Below, in pieces: positions 19,201-27,870 of a stretch of 64,000 nt of DNA. Source of the DNA: Eubacterium sp. (GTDB taxonomy: Bacteria > Bacillota > Clostridia > Lachnospirales > Lachnospiraceae); assembly GCA_017459345.1 (NCBI GenBank), contig JAFUDC010000091.1:91221-155220 (forward strand), in the 5' to 3' direction. The first letter of the stretch is position 1; each line of letters opens with the position of its first letter. The notes under the pieces were generated by a model. That model did not search any database. It saw only the letters and a program-made list of their open reading frames with translations, and was not told the DNA's origin. Position numbers and translations under genes: made by a program.

Positions 19201-19524
19201 GATGTGAATTCAACCTATTATCTGTTCGAGACCAGGGCTCCGGAAGGGTATAATCCGCTCACGGAACCGGTCATCATCAACACATTGAGCAGAGGCAGTC
19301 TGAAAGCCACATTAAACGGAGAACCTCTGCAGAACGAGACCATCCATGATGGAATTACAGACATTGATCTGGTGCAGATCGCCGTCTATAATTCCATGGG
19401 CTACGAGCTGCCCTCCACCGGAGGCCCCGGGACAAAGCTTTACTATCTGCTTGGAGGCATTCTGCTCATATTTGCAGCAGGATCGTTGTGGAGGAGATTG
19501 TCCTCTTTTATAAGGGTAAAATAA
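13213..19524 (+). CDS. giant LPSTG-anchored surface protein 1 with Cys/His module, fibro-slime and CnaB domains (2103 aa)
   Basis: Exported and sortase-anchored. Residues 20-45 are an uncleaved-looking signal/transmembrane segment. Residues 55-187 hold six HxHxxxC units with 12 Cys. Residues ~210-320 are a low-complexity Asp/Ser/Lys linker with SSDE-like repeats, followed by a small beta domain (PEGTTMVVRDVDD to VHVDDAG). A fibro-slime domain (~1047-1186) carries WGHDLIFEFSGDDDFWLYID and ERGAGASNLHMRFNL. At least three CnaB folds start near 1687, 1802 and 1942, with Lys, Glu (YLFETRAPEGY) and terminal Asn residues suited to isopeptide crosslinks. LPSTG is at 2066-2070, then a transmembrane helix and a basic tail. 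No sortase gene is in the window. AGGAGG precedes the ATG. Confidence 0.92.
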   Translation: MQNRFRNRIENLISVIENNRVGFYTVLTVMILFTVVITLSLPGITLTRTEPVLECQYKVHEHTKECYQEIYDEHGQKRKTLVCGYADYVVHTHDDNCFDKDGQLVCQLPEVRKHTHDEDCYREEKVLTCGEKEGEDHKHSDSCYETVRVLRCQELELHTHNKKCYDKEGNLTCGKLQLEVHQHGKDCLVEKEVEDEEAETLTMDQITADAVDTGRQNEDDATEEKQDLTVSDHEENVSGKDDDSDSKDASGQEASDDESSDEEKAADGRKSSDNDKSSDDRNSSDEEKAADVGNSSDESESSDKDNSSGDENQREIYYLFDDSTEESAAKDETDAEKTRETITFEESTDRVTVHVSTDLSAFPEGTTMVVRDVDDQKIIDTVAEAVNGRVKQVQAVDITFLDAEGREVEPAAPIRVTMSSDIIAEVEAPQVVHVDDAGTAEIVELADLADGADAAAGKESAAGEDSVFFEAERFSVYAIVTTEELPSASAVSQLDGKSYGIINNQNTVSGTALGTSASNSNTRLSGKTLTVRTEPVKRTENVFVAENSEITMWSFRSVSGDQYHITAEVGGALKFLRIDGSTVTLVDEPDDNCVITVEAGTGIYSGKYKFSSNGSALRLNGTTFDRAADLTNSNNANCWMNLAELSNLKDDDFVVYTAEKVSVSGTVKEDGSIDYDVEDGDQVIIYTRIWNEDTLRYDYYAIDYDGMLVKAYESGDTISWVGSKVNTMLWDFTEYHYLDEYGNDTGVPSYYYELQNAYSGKYIAPQVSETGFLSDSTIGINLNGRRNGEYYTTVLAWDDPYYDYASLKARDWKLTSAPISKADTFYFAVMKPDQTEEQLTTVATIDSEPFGITLKMQNYANVGSNNRSQTQTNVLQDLTYNQWSGVKNLLSKYIADGESYPTSTKTGQSLADLYSEALTVNNQFLLSTYKETGYFEYDSTQNFAHLISSDSDPWYGKESPSGGTYGIGDFVIYDQIASTTESTGDTRRHGQFFPYNDLTEGSFISNMVNDTDIHGAALSSLDPRKGEKLYKLQYKNAANTDPRYVDFFFGMEMDASFMQSASGLDAWGHDLIFEFSGDDDFWLYIDGVLVLDLGGIHSALDGSVNFRTGKVIENGKESTLRERFGTAYKAQYPDKTQDEVNEWLNGIFKDGGTVFNDYSGHTMKMFYQERGAGASNLHMRFNLAPYKDGQVLLEKEVSGTDAVDRDAAFPFRIQYREKDWPEDRYESVTESAGTTGTTDPGDSAEPNDTMEITSSVSVRDYQTGDPVTFRESYEVNGVTYENVYLLKAGQTIAIDLLDEDTEYFITECGMNSAIYDQVKANEDILTGTDTSVPGVKDYKIESSTVAARKKVIYDNHVSETAMHNLTITKKLWEDVEKTGQITDDNTEFRFRIYIGKDGDNYTVYNTGKYYVKDPEGNYCIYSNGSFNSTGINDFSQLSQTVSEGEWKSQQEQATFHTSPGGIADKIPAGYSVEVPGLMDGMAFYVLERADEIPSGYNLIDYEREGSVVPEGQSANEGLIEGKDEGVIINNQHGYGLTASKVWSDADFMEDHDEIYFAVYQKDADDRLTLLEGSVRQLSKTGTSINWFFKELDDGKNLNDYVVYEVTLTDGKYSADPATGLVTLASDCQVTRINENETLTVGGNTNEHGYSANFVYTANYSRHFLTAEQLSENVNSRTDTVTNSRPGIKLLKTDLAGNPLSGAAFTLVKKNDQTTKKNFLSDENGLIAVAYLTANEEYTLTETAAPYKYRSLIGSLTIKVDSDGKLLVNGSETPESNAYYTITQVENPTADNMPTVTIQNKPITLRARKIDAGNDKPISNIHFELYREVEDYNHQPMPDYNPMEGFEDLVTDSEGLIPKISLEDLNAGTYYLREKQTTTQYVKLDYDIRFTISKTGQVTVEKAVYSTSQKNWVFSNVSDGEAQVKTDDSGNITLLVKNTPAKGVQILKKNYDNIVLAEAEFALYKMDQVSDGQPKEGEQPLLTGITGEDGIMNLGALDVNSTYYLFETRAPEGYNPLTEPVIINTLSRGSLKATLNGEPLQNETIHDGITDIDLVQIAVYNSMGYELPSTGGPGTKLYYLLGGILLIFAAGSLWRRLSSFIRVK
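13375..13773 (+). repeat. six-unit HxHxxxC...C coding repeat in surface protein 1
   Basis: Residues 55-187. Cysteines fall at 55, 66, 83, 97, 106, 120, 129, 143, 152, 164, 173 and 187; paired histidines at 60/62, 91/93, 114/116, 137/139, 158/160 and 181/183. A metal-binding or disulfide-ladder fold is an inference. Confidence 0.9.
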
Positions 19525-19548
19525 AATCATAAGGTAAAATTTAAAATG

Positions 19549-19600
19549 GGTATATAGTTTTCTATTGGGAATTAGGTATATAGTTTTCAATTGGGAATTA
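19549..19600. repeat. tandem 26-bp repeat (two copies)
   Basis: GGTATATAGTTTTCTATTGG plus GAATTA at 19549-19574 is repeated at 19575-19600 with one mismatch. It lies just after surface protein 1 and before its terminator. No function is evident. Confidence 0.85.
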
Positions 19601-19613
19601 TATATTAATATCA

Positions 19614-19662
19614 GTGCCGGATATCCGGATCGTTCAGATCATCGGATATCCGGCACTTTTTT
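19614..19662 (+). terminator. terminator of surface protein 1
   Basis: Perfect 14-bp stem GTGCCGGATATCCG / CGGATATCCGGCAC (19614-19627, 19643-19656) with a 15-base loop and six T. Confidence 0.92.
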
Positions 19663-19691
19663 ATATTGGAAATGGTGTTTACGCACGCTTT

Positions 19692-19753
19692 TGTGACGTT
19701 TTTGTGACATTTGTGCCGAATGGATTGCAATTTATTAGTTAGGGTGTTACTAT
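19692..19753 (+). promoter_or_regulatory. promoter with three 11-bp-spaced activator boxes, surface protein 2
   Basis: TGTGAC (19692), TGTGAC (19703), TGCCGA (19714), then -35 TTGCAA (19725-19730), 17 bases, -10 TACTAT (19748-19753). Box-to-promoter geometry is identical to that at 13121-13182. Confidence 0.72.
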
Positions 19754-19839
19754 TGACATAATTATATAATGAGTATAGTATGCCCGAAATGTCATCTGTT
19801 TCAGGGCAGACAGAGATTGATAGAAAGGAGGGGACCGGT

Positions 19840-22800
19840 ATGCGTAATCGTTTACTAAAGATGATTGAAAAGATCATAGCTGATATCGAAAACAGACGTC
19901 TGGGCGCATATCTCGTGCTGACTGTGCTGGTCCTCTTTTTGACAATCCTGCCCCTGTCACTTCCGGCCATTACCCTCGGCAGGACTGAAAATGTACTGGA
20001 CTGCCAGTATAGGATTCACAAACATTCAGAGGACTGCTATCGGGAGATTCAGGATGAAGATGGACAGGTACAGAAGATTCTGGTCTGCGGCTATGCCGAT
20101 TACGTCGTTCACCTACATGATGAGAACTGCTACGATGAGAATGGCCAGCTGGTTTGCCGGCTCCCTGAGATTCCGGGTCATGATCATGATGAGACCTGTT
20201 ATAGTGAAGAGACAATTCTGACCTGCGGCATGGAGGAAGGAGATGATCATCAGCACTCCGAATCCTGTTACGAAACAGTACGAACTCTGATCTGTCAGCA
20301 AGATGAACTCCATATACACGATAAGGATTGCTATGACAAGGATGGCAATCTGGTCTGCGGCAAGCTTCAGCTGGAGGAACATCAGCATGGCGAGGCCTGC
20401 TTTGTGGAGAGGGAAGTGGAAGATGCGGAGGCATCAACGGAATCAAATGGAGAAAATGCTCAATTAGCTGGTTCAGATGATTCCTCCTCCAATCAGAAAG
20501 ATAACTCAGATAAGAGTACATCCGAAAAGGATACATTCGAAAAATCTGCCTCAGAAGAGGAACTGTCAGCAGAAAAAGTGTCCTCTGATGAAACAGTTTA
20601 TTATGAATCATCCACGGATCATGTAAAAGTTTATGTCAGCGCGGACAAGTCTGCCTTCCCGGAAGGTACCACCATGGCCGTGAGGGATATCGATGACCAG
20701 GACATCATTGATGCCGTGGCAGAGGCAATCGGTGGAGAAGCCGGACAGATTCAGGCAGTGGATATCAGCTTTCGGGATGCAGAGGGCAAGGAGATTGAAC
20801 CTGCTGTGTCTATTCGGGTTATGCTGTCTTCCGATATCATTGCCCAGGCGGAGGCCCCCCAGGTGGTTCATGTGGATGATCAGGGGAAGGCAGAAATCGT
20901 GGAGCTGGCTGACCCCGCAGATCCCTTAACACAGGCTGATTCTGTTGTCTTTGAGGCGGACAGCTTTTCGGCTTATGCCATTGTGGAAGGGCCGGGGGCG
21001 GTTCCAATTGGGTGGCATAAGGTGTCATCCATCGACGAACTGATTGAGAAGGGCAGTGAGGGCTTATATATTGGACATCCTAATGGGTTTTACTTTACTT
21101 CTGATATTACTAATATAAGTGCAAGCCGTACTGGTATCACCAAAACAAAACCTACTTCTGCCTATCCGGCAACTCAAGCGGTTAAGTATTATTTTGAAAA
21201 TGTAAGTGGTACTGAGAAGCAGTTTAAGGTTTACTGTCAGGATGGGGATGAGATTAAATATATTACCCAGGCCGGTAACAGTCTGAATCTGACTACTGAA
21301 TCAAATAATGTTCAGGCATTTACAATAGATGTTTTTCCTAATAGCACAGACACATTTCGTGCCTTGGGCAATGGTGGATATTATTGGAATATGCAGGGTG
21401 GTGACGGTGGGGCATCCTTTGCTGCCTATAATAATGCAACCGATACGAATGCCCGATTACAGTTCTGGTATTATGATGATGTCCTCAGCGATCCTTTTGA
21501 ACTTGATGGAAAGTCCTACGGTCTGATGAACTGGGCCGGCGGGGCAGCTGGAAAAGCCATGATGGCAAGTGAGGGTCAGAATCACAATCTTGAAGCTAAA
21601 TCACTTACGGTTATGAGCACCACGAATAACTCCAGCCAGTTATTTGCGCCTAATGACAGTGAGATATCCATGTGGACCTTCCATTGGATTGCTGAGGACA
21701 GGTACTATCTCACCGCAGTGGTCAATGGAAGCAGCAGGTATTTGAAAATCGATGCAAATGGACTGTCTTTTGTAGATAATGAGGATGATGCGAGTCAGAT
21801 ACAGGTGGTTCCGGGAACCGGTATTCATGCGGGGGAAATTTGTCTGAAGGAGGCAGATGGGGGTACCAGTCTGACCTTCAGCGGAACTGTGGAAGGAGGT
21901 TTTTCTGTCGGAGGAACTGTTGGCAGTGAGTGGCTTTACCTGGTTGAATTGTCGGAATTGACGAATGAGTATTTTATGCCTTATTCAGCCAGAAAGGTCA
22001 GTGTTTCTGATCCCGATGTGACAAATGGCTCCCGCATCATAGTATATACACGCAGTTGGAATGATGAGAAAAAGAAATATGAATTCTATGCAATCAGCAG
22101 TGACGGAAAACTAGTTCCTGTTTATGAGAGTGGGGATTCTATCGAGTGGGTAGGGGGACAGCTTAATAATCTCTTATGGAACTTTGTCGAGTATTACTGG
22201 GAAGGAACGACCGATCCCAATTTTTACTATGAATTGTATAACCAGTATTCTGAAAAATATGTTGCTCCCCAGGTGACAGATGGTCAGATATTGTCAGATG
22301 ACACTATCGGTATCAATCTGAACGGACGTCGGGATGGACAGTATTATTCAACTATTCTGGCATGGGATGAAGATAACTATTCCTATGTAGGATATAAAGT
22401 GGAAAATGGGCAGATAATTTCCTGTCCTAAGTCAGAAGCTATGGATTTCTACTTTGCAGTGATGCAGGAGCCCAATGTGGATGATGAGCTGACAACTGTG
22501 AAAACCGTAGACCATACTCAGTATGGCATTACCATGAAGATTGTTAACTTTGGCGGCACTCTTTCAACACATGACGGAGGATCACAATCCACCGAGCAGC
22601 AATATTTGGTGATCGGAGATGGCACATACATCCAGAATTCTCCCGTTTCAGGACTTCTCTCAACCCATCTGGGAGATGATAACTATCCGGTAGCAGTCAA
22701 AACAAATAAGTCTCTGGGGAACCTCTTTGCCGGTGCCCAGGAGGTAAACCACCTTTTTATTGACAGTACCTATTCTTCATCCGGTTACTATGAATTTGAC

Positions 22801-25800
22801 AGCACACAGAATTTTGCCACTTTGGATACGGCCACCGGAGAGTTTAAAGTTTATAAAGAACTGGGTACCATGGATGGATCTAATAAAAATACTCTCAAGC
22901 ATGGACAGTTTATGCCGTATAATGATCTGGAGGCAGGCCTGTTTGCCTCGGTAAACGGTAAAAACCTGTATGATGCCGAAGCACGGCTGTTAGCGGATTC
23001 TGATCCTCGCAAGTATGAGCAAATGTACCTGGTCAAAAACCCTGATTATTACTATGGTGTTGAGCTGGAGGCCTCCTTTACGCAGACTCCGGATGGGCTC
23101 GATGCCTGGGGACATGATATCATCTATGAATTTACCGGAGATGATGATTTCTGGCTTTATGTTGATGGGGAACTGGTGATTGACCTTGGAGGAATTCACG
23201 GGGCTATGCCCGGCAGCGTCAATTTCCGGACGGGCGAAGTTTGTGTAAATGGGACATGGACGACGCTAAAAGACCTGTTTTATAATAACTTTAAATCCCG
23301 ATATATGGAAGAACATCCTGATGAAAATGAGTCAGCAGCGGAGGCAGCTGCAGAAAATTATGTCGGTGGTATATTTGTTCAGAAGTTTGATTCAGAAGGA
23401 AGCCCGATTTTTGATTCACATCATCATGAAGTATATACATTTAAGGATGATACCACCCACACTATGAATATCTTCTACATGGAGCGTGGAGCAGGTGCAG
23501 CAAATCTTCATATGCGTTTCAACCTCGCTGCGGTAAAGAAAGGAAGTGTCCAGCTTCACAAGGAGCTCTCCGGTGTGGATGATTCCGAATCCGTTCTGGC
23601 TGAGTTCCCTTATCAGATCTGGTATAAAAAGATTGATGAGAATGGAGATGAATTGGCTGAGGAGTATCTTTTGACTAATGCACTGCCTGATAGCACGGAC
23701 CAAAAAGATAATTATGTTTTCTATAAAGATACAGTAAATCCTGTGAAATATGCAGAGGAGATAACGATTGACGGTGTGACCTATCAGCATGTATTTTTCC
23801 TGAAGCCCGATGAGACGGCAGATATCAGTTTCCCGCCGGACATGTCATCTTACCGTATCGTGGAATGCGGTGTGAATACAGATGTCTACAGTGGGGTAAC
23901 AGTAGATGGAGAAACTGTTAATGAAATCACACAGACTGGTTACGCTGCAAACAGAAAGGACTATGGAATCAGTTACGATACAACAGACAAACGTCCTAAG
24001 GTTAATTATAATAATGCTGTGAAGCAGGAAGCCCTTCGGACGCTAATTATACAAAAGAAACTTTACCGGGAGGATGGAACGACAGAAATTACTGCTTCTG
24101 AAAACGATACAGAATTCACATTCCGCTTATATCTGGCCTCCGAGTTCGATGAGCTGGATGTGGCCAATATGTATACCTACCATGTGAAGGACCCGGATGG
24201 TAATTATTGTTCCTGGGATGCCGCCCATAAGGAATTTGTTAAGATAGGAGAAGGCATCAATGACTATTCTTCACTCTCAGATACCCAAAAGGCCGCAGCC
24301 AGTTTTACCACCTCAATCTATGGCTCCATTGGAAAGATTCGTGCGGATTATACAGTGGAAATCAGAAATGTACTTGCAGGTACAAAGTATCGTCTGGAAG
24401 AGCGTTCCTGGGAGATACCTGACGGATATTCTTTCCAGAAATATGATGGTTATGACAATCAAAATGCAACTGTAGAAGTGAGTGATTCAGGAGTCAACGG
24501 TGTTCAGGGAACTGTTGTGGCAAATATGGATGCACCGGTTGTTGTCTGTAATCTCAAGGGCTGGGGACTGCGTATCAACAAGATCTGGACAGACGCTGAT
24601 TACATGCAGAACCGTGATCCGACTTACTTTGCAGTATTTCGAAAGAACACTGGTGATACTCTGGATCTTGTAGAAAATACAGTGCAGAAGCTTGATTATA
24701 ACGCAAATCCTCAGACACTGTATTGGTATTTTGATCATCTTCCTATTGTAAATACTGCAATTAACGATTATGTCATCCGGGAAGTAAAGCTGTCCGGTAG
24801 TAATCTTAATGTGGACAGTAGTGGAGTTGTGACAGGATGGACGACTATTGAACCTGTAAATAATGATACCCGGATACAAATCACAGGCCAGCAGAAAGGT
24901 GAGACACAGCCTTCACCATTTGACTATAATGTCACTTATGTAGAAGGAAAGACAAGCTCTGATTCCAACGTCCGTGTAGATACAGCGACCAATGACCGCC
25001 CCGGTATTCTGCTGAAAAAAGAAGACATGAGTGGCAATAGTCTGACAGGAGCTGTGTTTACATTAAAAGATGATGATGGGAACCTGATTGGGACTTTTAC
25101 TTCTGATAAAGATGGCATCATTACGGTGGCCTATCTCCGGGACAATGTCGATTATACCCTGACTGAGACAAAGACACCACAAGGGTATTCCGGGCTTAAT
25201 AATGACGTTATGATCCGGAAAAATGGAAGTACTGTCACTGTAACAGGGATAGATTCAGCATATTATGGATATGGAGAAAATGAGGCAAAATATCTGAAAA
25301 CAATCATCTTTAAGAACCGTCCCAATGCATTTCAGGTAATCAAGAAGGATTCAGACAGTGGAACCGCTATGCAGGGGGTACATTTTGCTCTTCATAAGCA
25401 AAAGACTGTAAACGGTGTTACTAATTTTGATATCAGTCCGGAGTCCGGATTTGAAGATCTGGTTACTGATCAGAACGGCCTTGTTCCTGGACTGGATAAT
25501 ACACTTCCGGCAGGAATATATGAACTGAGGGAAAAATCTACCCTGGAAGGGTATCATCTCCTGCCATCTTACATCTATTTTACAGTCAATGAAACAGGCG
25601 TCATCACCCTGGGAGACCATCCTGATGGTGTTGCCTTATCAGAGGCTGTAGAAGAAGGAAGCGGAGCAATATCTTATATATTGACTATCACCAACTCCAG
25701 GTCAAAGAAGGTCAGCTTTATGAAAGTGGATATCGGAGATACCAGTCAGCCATTGGAAGGCGCGGTATTTGACCTGTATCAGGATGAGAATGGAAATCCG

Positions 25801-26277
25801 GCAGATACACCTATGTATGAGTCACTGACATCTGACAGTAATGGTATCTTGACATATATACCTGATAATCCCAGGGATTCGGTCACAGTTTTTGAACTTC
25901 CGATAGGAACCTATTATCTGGTGGAGACACAGGCACCAGAGGGATACAACATTAAGGAAGAGCAGGTTATCATAACTGTCAGCGGCAATTCTGATTCAGG
26001 AAATGTGCCATTTGATACCGGAACTACTCTTCAAGGTGTGACTTATGAAGAAAATTCATCTCTCTCGGAAAGTGGATATGGAAAGAGCTATGATGCCAAC
26101 ACGAGAGTTTACACCCTGAAAATCTCCAATAACTCCGGCTACGAACTCCCCTCCACCGGCGGCCGCGGAACCAGGCTGTTCTATCTCCTGGGCGGATTAT
26201 TGATTGCATTTGCCTTATTATTATCTGCGAATAAGATGATGAGTATCCGATTATTCTTCAGAACAAAAAAAGATTAA
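19840..26277 (+). CDS. giant LPSTG-anchored surface protein 2, paralogue of surface protein 1 (2145 aa)
   Basis: Same plan as the upstream neighbour: signal/transmembrane segment (~20-45), the six-unit Cys/His module at 55-187 with every Cys and paired His at the same residue number, a shorter Ser/Lys/Glu linker, a fibro-slime domain (~1070-1230; WGHDIIYEFTGDDDFWLY, ERGAGAANLHMRFNL), CnaB folds from about 1722, 1831 and 1958, LPSTG at 2103-2107, a membrane helix and a basic tail. The start at 19840 is chosen because AGGAGG is just upstream and because the promoter -10 at 19748 makes the earlier ATG (19780) an unlikely start. Tandem duplication followed by divergence explains the pair. Probably adhesins or stalk-like fibres; the ligand is unknown. 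Confidence 0.92.
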   Translation: MRNRLLKMIEKIIADIENRRLGAYLVLTVLVLFLTILPLSLPAITLGRTENVLDCQYRIHKHSEDCYREIQDEDGQVQKILVCGYADYVVHLHDENCYDENGQLVCRLPEIPGHDHDETCYSEETILTCGMEEGDDHQHSESCYETVRTLICQQDELHIHDKDCYDKDGNLVCGKLQLEEHQHGEACFVEREVEDAEASTESNGENAQLAGSDDSSSNQKDNSDKSTSEKDTFEKSASEEELSAEKVSSDETVYYESSTDHVKVYVSADKSAFPEGTTMAVRDIDDQDIIDAVAEAIGGEAGQIQAVDISFRDAEGKEIEPAVSIRVMLSSDIIAQAEAPQVVHVDDQGKAEIVELADPADPLTQADSVVFEADSFSAYAIVEGPGAVPIGWHKVSSIDELIEKGSEGLYIGHPNGFYFTSDITNISASRTGITKTKPTSAYPATQAVKYYFENVSGTEKQFKVYCQDGDEIKYITQAGNSLNLTTESNNVQAFTIDVFPNSTDTFRALGNGGYYWNMQGGDGGASFAAYNNATDTNARLQFWYYDDVLSDPFELDGKSYGLMNWAGGAAGKAMMASEGQNHNLEAKSLTVMSTTNNSSQLFAPNDSEISMWTFHWIAEDRYYLTAVVNGSSRYLKIDANGLSFVDNEDDASQIQVVPGTGIHAGEICLKEADGGTSLTFSGTVEGGFSVGGTVGSEWLYLVELSELTNEYFMPYSARKVSVSDPDVTNGSRIIVYTRSWNDEKKKYEFYAISSDGKLVPVYESGDSIEWVGGQLNNLLWNFVEYYWEGTTDPNFYYELYNQYSEKYVAPQVTDGQILSDDTIGINLNGRRDGQYYSTILAWDEDNYSYVGYKVENGQIISCPKSEAMDFYFAVMQEPNVDDELTTVKTVDHTQYGITMKIVNFGGTLSTHDGGSQSTEQQYLVIGDGTYIQNSPVSGLLSTHLGDDNYPVAVKTNKSLGNLFAGAQEVNHLFIDSTYSSSGYYEFDSTQNFATLDTATGEFKVYKELGTMDGSNKNTLKHGQFMPYNDLEAGLFASVNGKNLYDAEARLLADSDPRKYEQMYLVKNPDYYYGVELEASFTQTPDGLDAWGHDIIYEFTGDDDFWLYVDGELVIDLGGIHGAMPGSVNFRTGEVCVNGTWTTLKDLFYNNFKSRYMEEHPDENESAAEAAAENYVGGIFVQKFDSEGSPIFDSHHHEVYTFKDDTTHTMNIFYMERGAGAANLHMRFNLAAVKKGSVQLHKELSGVDDSESVLAEFPYQIWYKKIDENGDELAEEYLLTNALPDSTDQKDNYVFYKDTVNPVKYAEEITIDGVTYQHVFFLKPDETADISFPPDMSSYRIVECGVNTDVYSGVTVDGETVNEITQTGYAANRKDYGISYDTTDKRPKVNYNNAVKQEALRTLIIQKKLYREDGTTEITASENDTEFTFRLYLASEFDELDVANMYTYHVKDPDGNYCSWDAAHKEFVKIGEGINDYSSLSDTQKAAASFTTSIYGSIGKIRADYTVEIRNVLAGTKYRLEERSWEIPDGYSFQKYDGYDNQNATVEVSDSGVNGVQGTVVANMDAPVVVCNLKGWGLRINKIWTDADYMQNRDPTYFAVFRKNTGDTLDLVENTVQKLDYNANPQTLYWYFDHLPIVNTAINDYVIREVKLSGSNLNVDSSGVVTGWTTIEPVNNDTRIQITGQQKGETQPSPFDYNVTYVEGKTSSDSNVRVDTATNDRPGILLKKEDMSGNSLTGAVFTLKDDDGNLIGTFTSDKDGIITVAYLRDNVDYTLTETKTPQGYSGLNNDVMIRKNGSTVTVTGIDSAYYGYGENEAKYLKTIIFKNRPNAFQVIKKDSDSGTAMQGVHFALHKQKTVNGVTNFDISPESGFEDLVTDQNGLVPGLDNTLPAGIYELREKSTLEGYHLLPSYIYFTVNETGVITLGDHPDGVALSEAVEEGSGAISYILTITNSRSKKVSFMKVDIGDTSQPLEGAVFDLYQDENGNPADTPMYESLTSDSNGILTYIPDNPRDSVTVFELPIGTYYLVETQAPEGYNIKEEQVIITVSGNSDSGNVPFDTGTTLQGVTYEENSSLSESGYGKSYDANTRVYTLKISNNSGYELPSTGGRGTRLFYLLGGLLIAFALLLSANKMMSIRLFFRTKKD
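20002..20400 (+). repeat. six-unit HxHxxxC...C coding repeat in surface protein 2
   Basis: Residues 55-187, with the 12 Cys and 12 paired His at exactly the same positions as in surface protein 1, although many intervening residues differ. Confidence 0.9.
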
Positions 26278-26283
26278 TTATAC

Positions 26284-26318
26284 ATCAGGCGGTCACACGC
26301 TAAGTGTGACCGCCTGAT
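26284..26318. terminator. bidirectional hairpin between surface protein 2 and larA
   Basis: A 15-bp perfect stem (ATCAGGCGGTCACAC, loop GCTAA). On the plus strand the tail is TGTCTTCTTG. On the minus strand the bases after the stem read GTATAATTAATCTTTTTTT, so it may serve both convergent genes. Confidence 0.8.
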
Positions 26319-26350
26319 TGTCTTCTTGTGCATTTTTTCTTACTATGCTC

Positions 26351-27628
26351 TTACTCCCTCACAACCACAGAGATACCATTGGGGATACAGGTAAGGGATG
26401 CATCCTCACCCTTAATCTCCCTTGCCATCTTGTAGGCAGTGTCAAGATCAGGAGCGTAGGTCATCTTGAGGCCTTCGATCATCTCCTGCTGGTCAGGATC
26501 GGCCACGAAAATCACCTTATACTTGCGGACGATTCTTGCCAGAATCTGGGAACACCACTGGTCCGGAGCAGTGTCGTTCTGCTCGGTGGCCAGGAATTTC
26601 TGGTAGGCGTCCTCGATGGTAGGCTCGTCAGCGATGATATGATAGAAGAAGTCGCCGCCGGTTCCGTCCATGCAGGAGGCCAGCATGATGATGACTCCGC
26701 CGTCTTTTACGGTGGCTTCACCCGCAGTCATACCCTTGGGGGACTGGTAGGCGTTCTGGTCCAGGGGATATCCGCCGTTGGTGGTGATAACGATGTCGGC
26801 TGGCTGGGGTTTTACAACTACGTAATCGGAGATAAAGTCACAGCCCTTTCTGTGGGCGGTTTCAAAATTGCCGGCAAATGCGGCTACGGTCTTCTTGTCT
26901 TCGTCGATGACCACATTACAGATGAAGGCCAGCTTGGCCATCCTTGCCGCTGCCAGCATATCCTCGTGAATGGGGTTCTTGTCCAGGATGCCGGTGCGGG
27001 CATAGGGGCTGTCGATGAACTTGGAGCAGTGATTGCCCATAACGGTCACGGCATCGGCAACACCCGGAAGGATGGACTTACGTCCGCCGGAGAATCCGGC
27101 AAAGAAATGTGCCTCGATGAATCCCTCTGCGACCAGAAGAGAGGTATCAAGAGCCACTTTGTCGATGATGCAGTCGGGACCGGATGGAAGCACGCCGACC
27201 TTGGCATTCTTGGACGGATCATGGGCATCATGCACAATGATGTCATCCTTGAACTCCTCGTAGAGGGCATCGCCCAGCTTGGAGCGGAGCTCGTCGATGG
27301 TGGTCGGACGGTGAAAACCGGTGGAAACCAGAAGAGTGATCTTGATATCCGGATTGCCGGTACGAAGTTCTTCGATCATAACCGGAAGGATATCCTGGGA
27401 AGGAACCGGACGGGTGTGGTCGCTGATGATGATGACACAGTCCGGTTTGCCCTTGGCAAGCTCACTCAGACGGGGGCTGTCAATGGGATTCATCATAGCC
27501 GCTCTGACTATTTCCAGACCATTCTTATCACTGGCCAGCTGGTCTACATTGGAGGTTAAAACCGGAGTGTCGTCCGGTACTTCCAGATCATAAGTGGTAT
27601 GTCCGTAGAAAAATTTTACTGTCTTCAT
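26351..27628 (-). CDS. larA: LarA-type nickel-pincer racemase family protein (425 aa)
   Basis: Family of lactate racemase and other 2-hydroxyacid racemases that use the nickel-pincer nucleotide cofactor. Key residues align with the LarA numbering I know: H106 (TGFHR), H174 (EAHFFAGFSGG), K184 (cofactor-attaching Lys in GGRKSILPG) and H200 (GNH, nickel ligand). DHTRPVP at 70-76 is the family motif. The AAGGAGG ribosome site and a consensus promoter lie directly upstream. The cofactor genes larB, larC and larE are not in the window, and the substrate cannot be assigned with confidence because the family is broad. Confidence 0.9.
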   Translation of the reverse strand: MKTVKFFYGHTTYDLEVPDDTPVLTSNVDQLASDKNGLEIVRAAMMNPIDSPRLSELAKGKPDCVIIISDHTRPVPSQDILPVMIEELRTGNPDIKITLLVSTGFHRPTTIDELRSKLGDALYEEFKDDIIVHDAHDPSKNAKVGVLPSGPDCIIDKVALDTSLLVAEGFIEAHFFAGFSGGRKSILPGVADAVTVMGNHCSKFIDSPYARTGILDKNPIHEDMLAAARMAKLAFICNVVIDEDKKTVAAFAGNFETAHRKGCDFISDYVVVKPQPADIVITTNGGYPLDQNAYQSPKGMTAGEATVKDGGVIIMLASCMDGTGGDFFYHIIADEPTIEDAYQKFLATEQNDTAPDQWCSQILARIVRKYKVIFVADPDQQEMIEGLKMTYAPDLDTAYKMAREIKGEDASLTCIPNGISVVVRE

Positions 27629-27655
27629 ATGAAATCCTCCTTGTCTATAAAGAAA

Positions 27656-27684
27656 TTATAAGGTTAGTAAATTGCCTTTGTCAA
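27656..27684 (-). promoter_or_regulatory. consensus sigma-A promoter of larA
   Basis: Minus strand TTGACA (27679-27684), 17 bases, TATAAT (27656-27661). Start of transcription is expected about 20 bases before the larA ATG. Confidence 0.88.
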
Positions 27685-27806
27685 TATGCAGCTGTTAAGA
27701 ACTATAAGATATTTGTATGGCTTTGAGTTTTCGAAAAGATTCTTATAGTTTAAATAACCAGAAAGTCGCCCTTCTCATATGAGTGTAGTTAATAAGTTGT
27801 GAATGA

Positions 27807-27823
27807 TTCATATAATATATGAA
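27807..27823. promoter_or_regulatory. palindrome in the larA/rlmD-like divergent region
   Basis: TTCATAT-AAT-ATATGAA, a perfect 7-bp inverted repeat, about 50 bases upstream of the -35 of the plus-strand gene. Possible operator; AT-richness weakens the case. Confidence 0.3.
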
Positions 27824-27870
27824 ATGATTGTTTAATTTGTATAAAAAGAGGAACAATCACACGGAACCTT

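Noticed and set aside
19754-19771. TTGACA and TATAAT six bases apart upstream of surface protein 2
   Set aside because: The spacing is far too short for a sigma-A promoter; the pair at 19725/19748 fits spacing and matches the paralogue.
26318-27559. 413-codon open frame on the plus strand opposite larA
   Set aside because: It is antisense to a gene with all LarA catalytic residues, a consensus promoter and a ribosome site; its translation resembles no protein.
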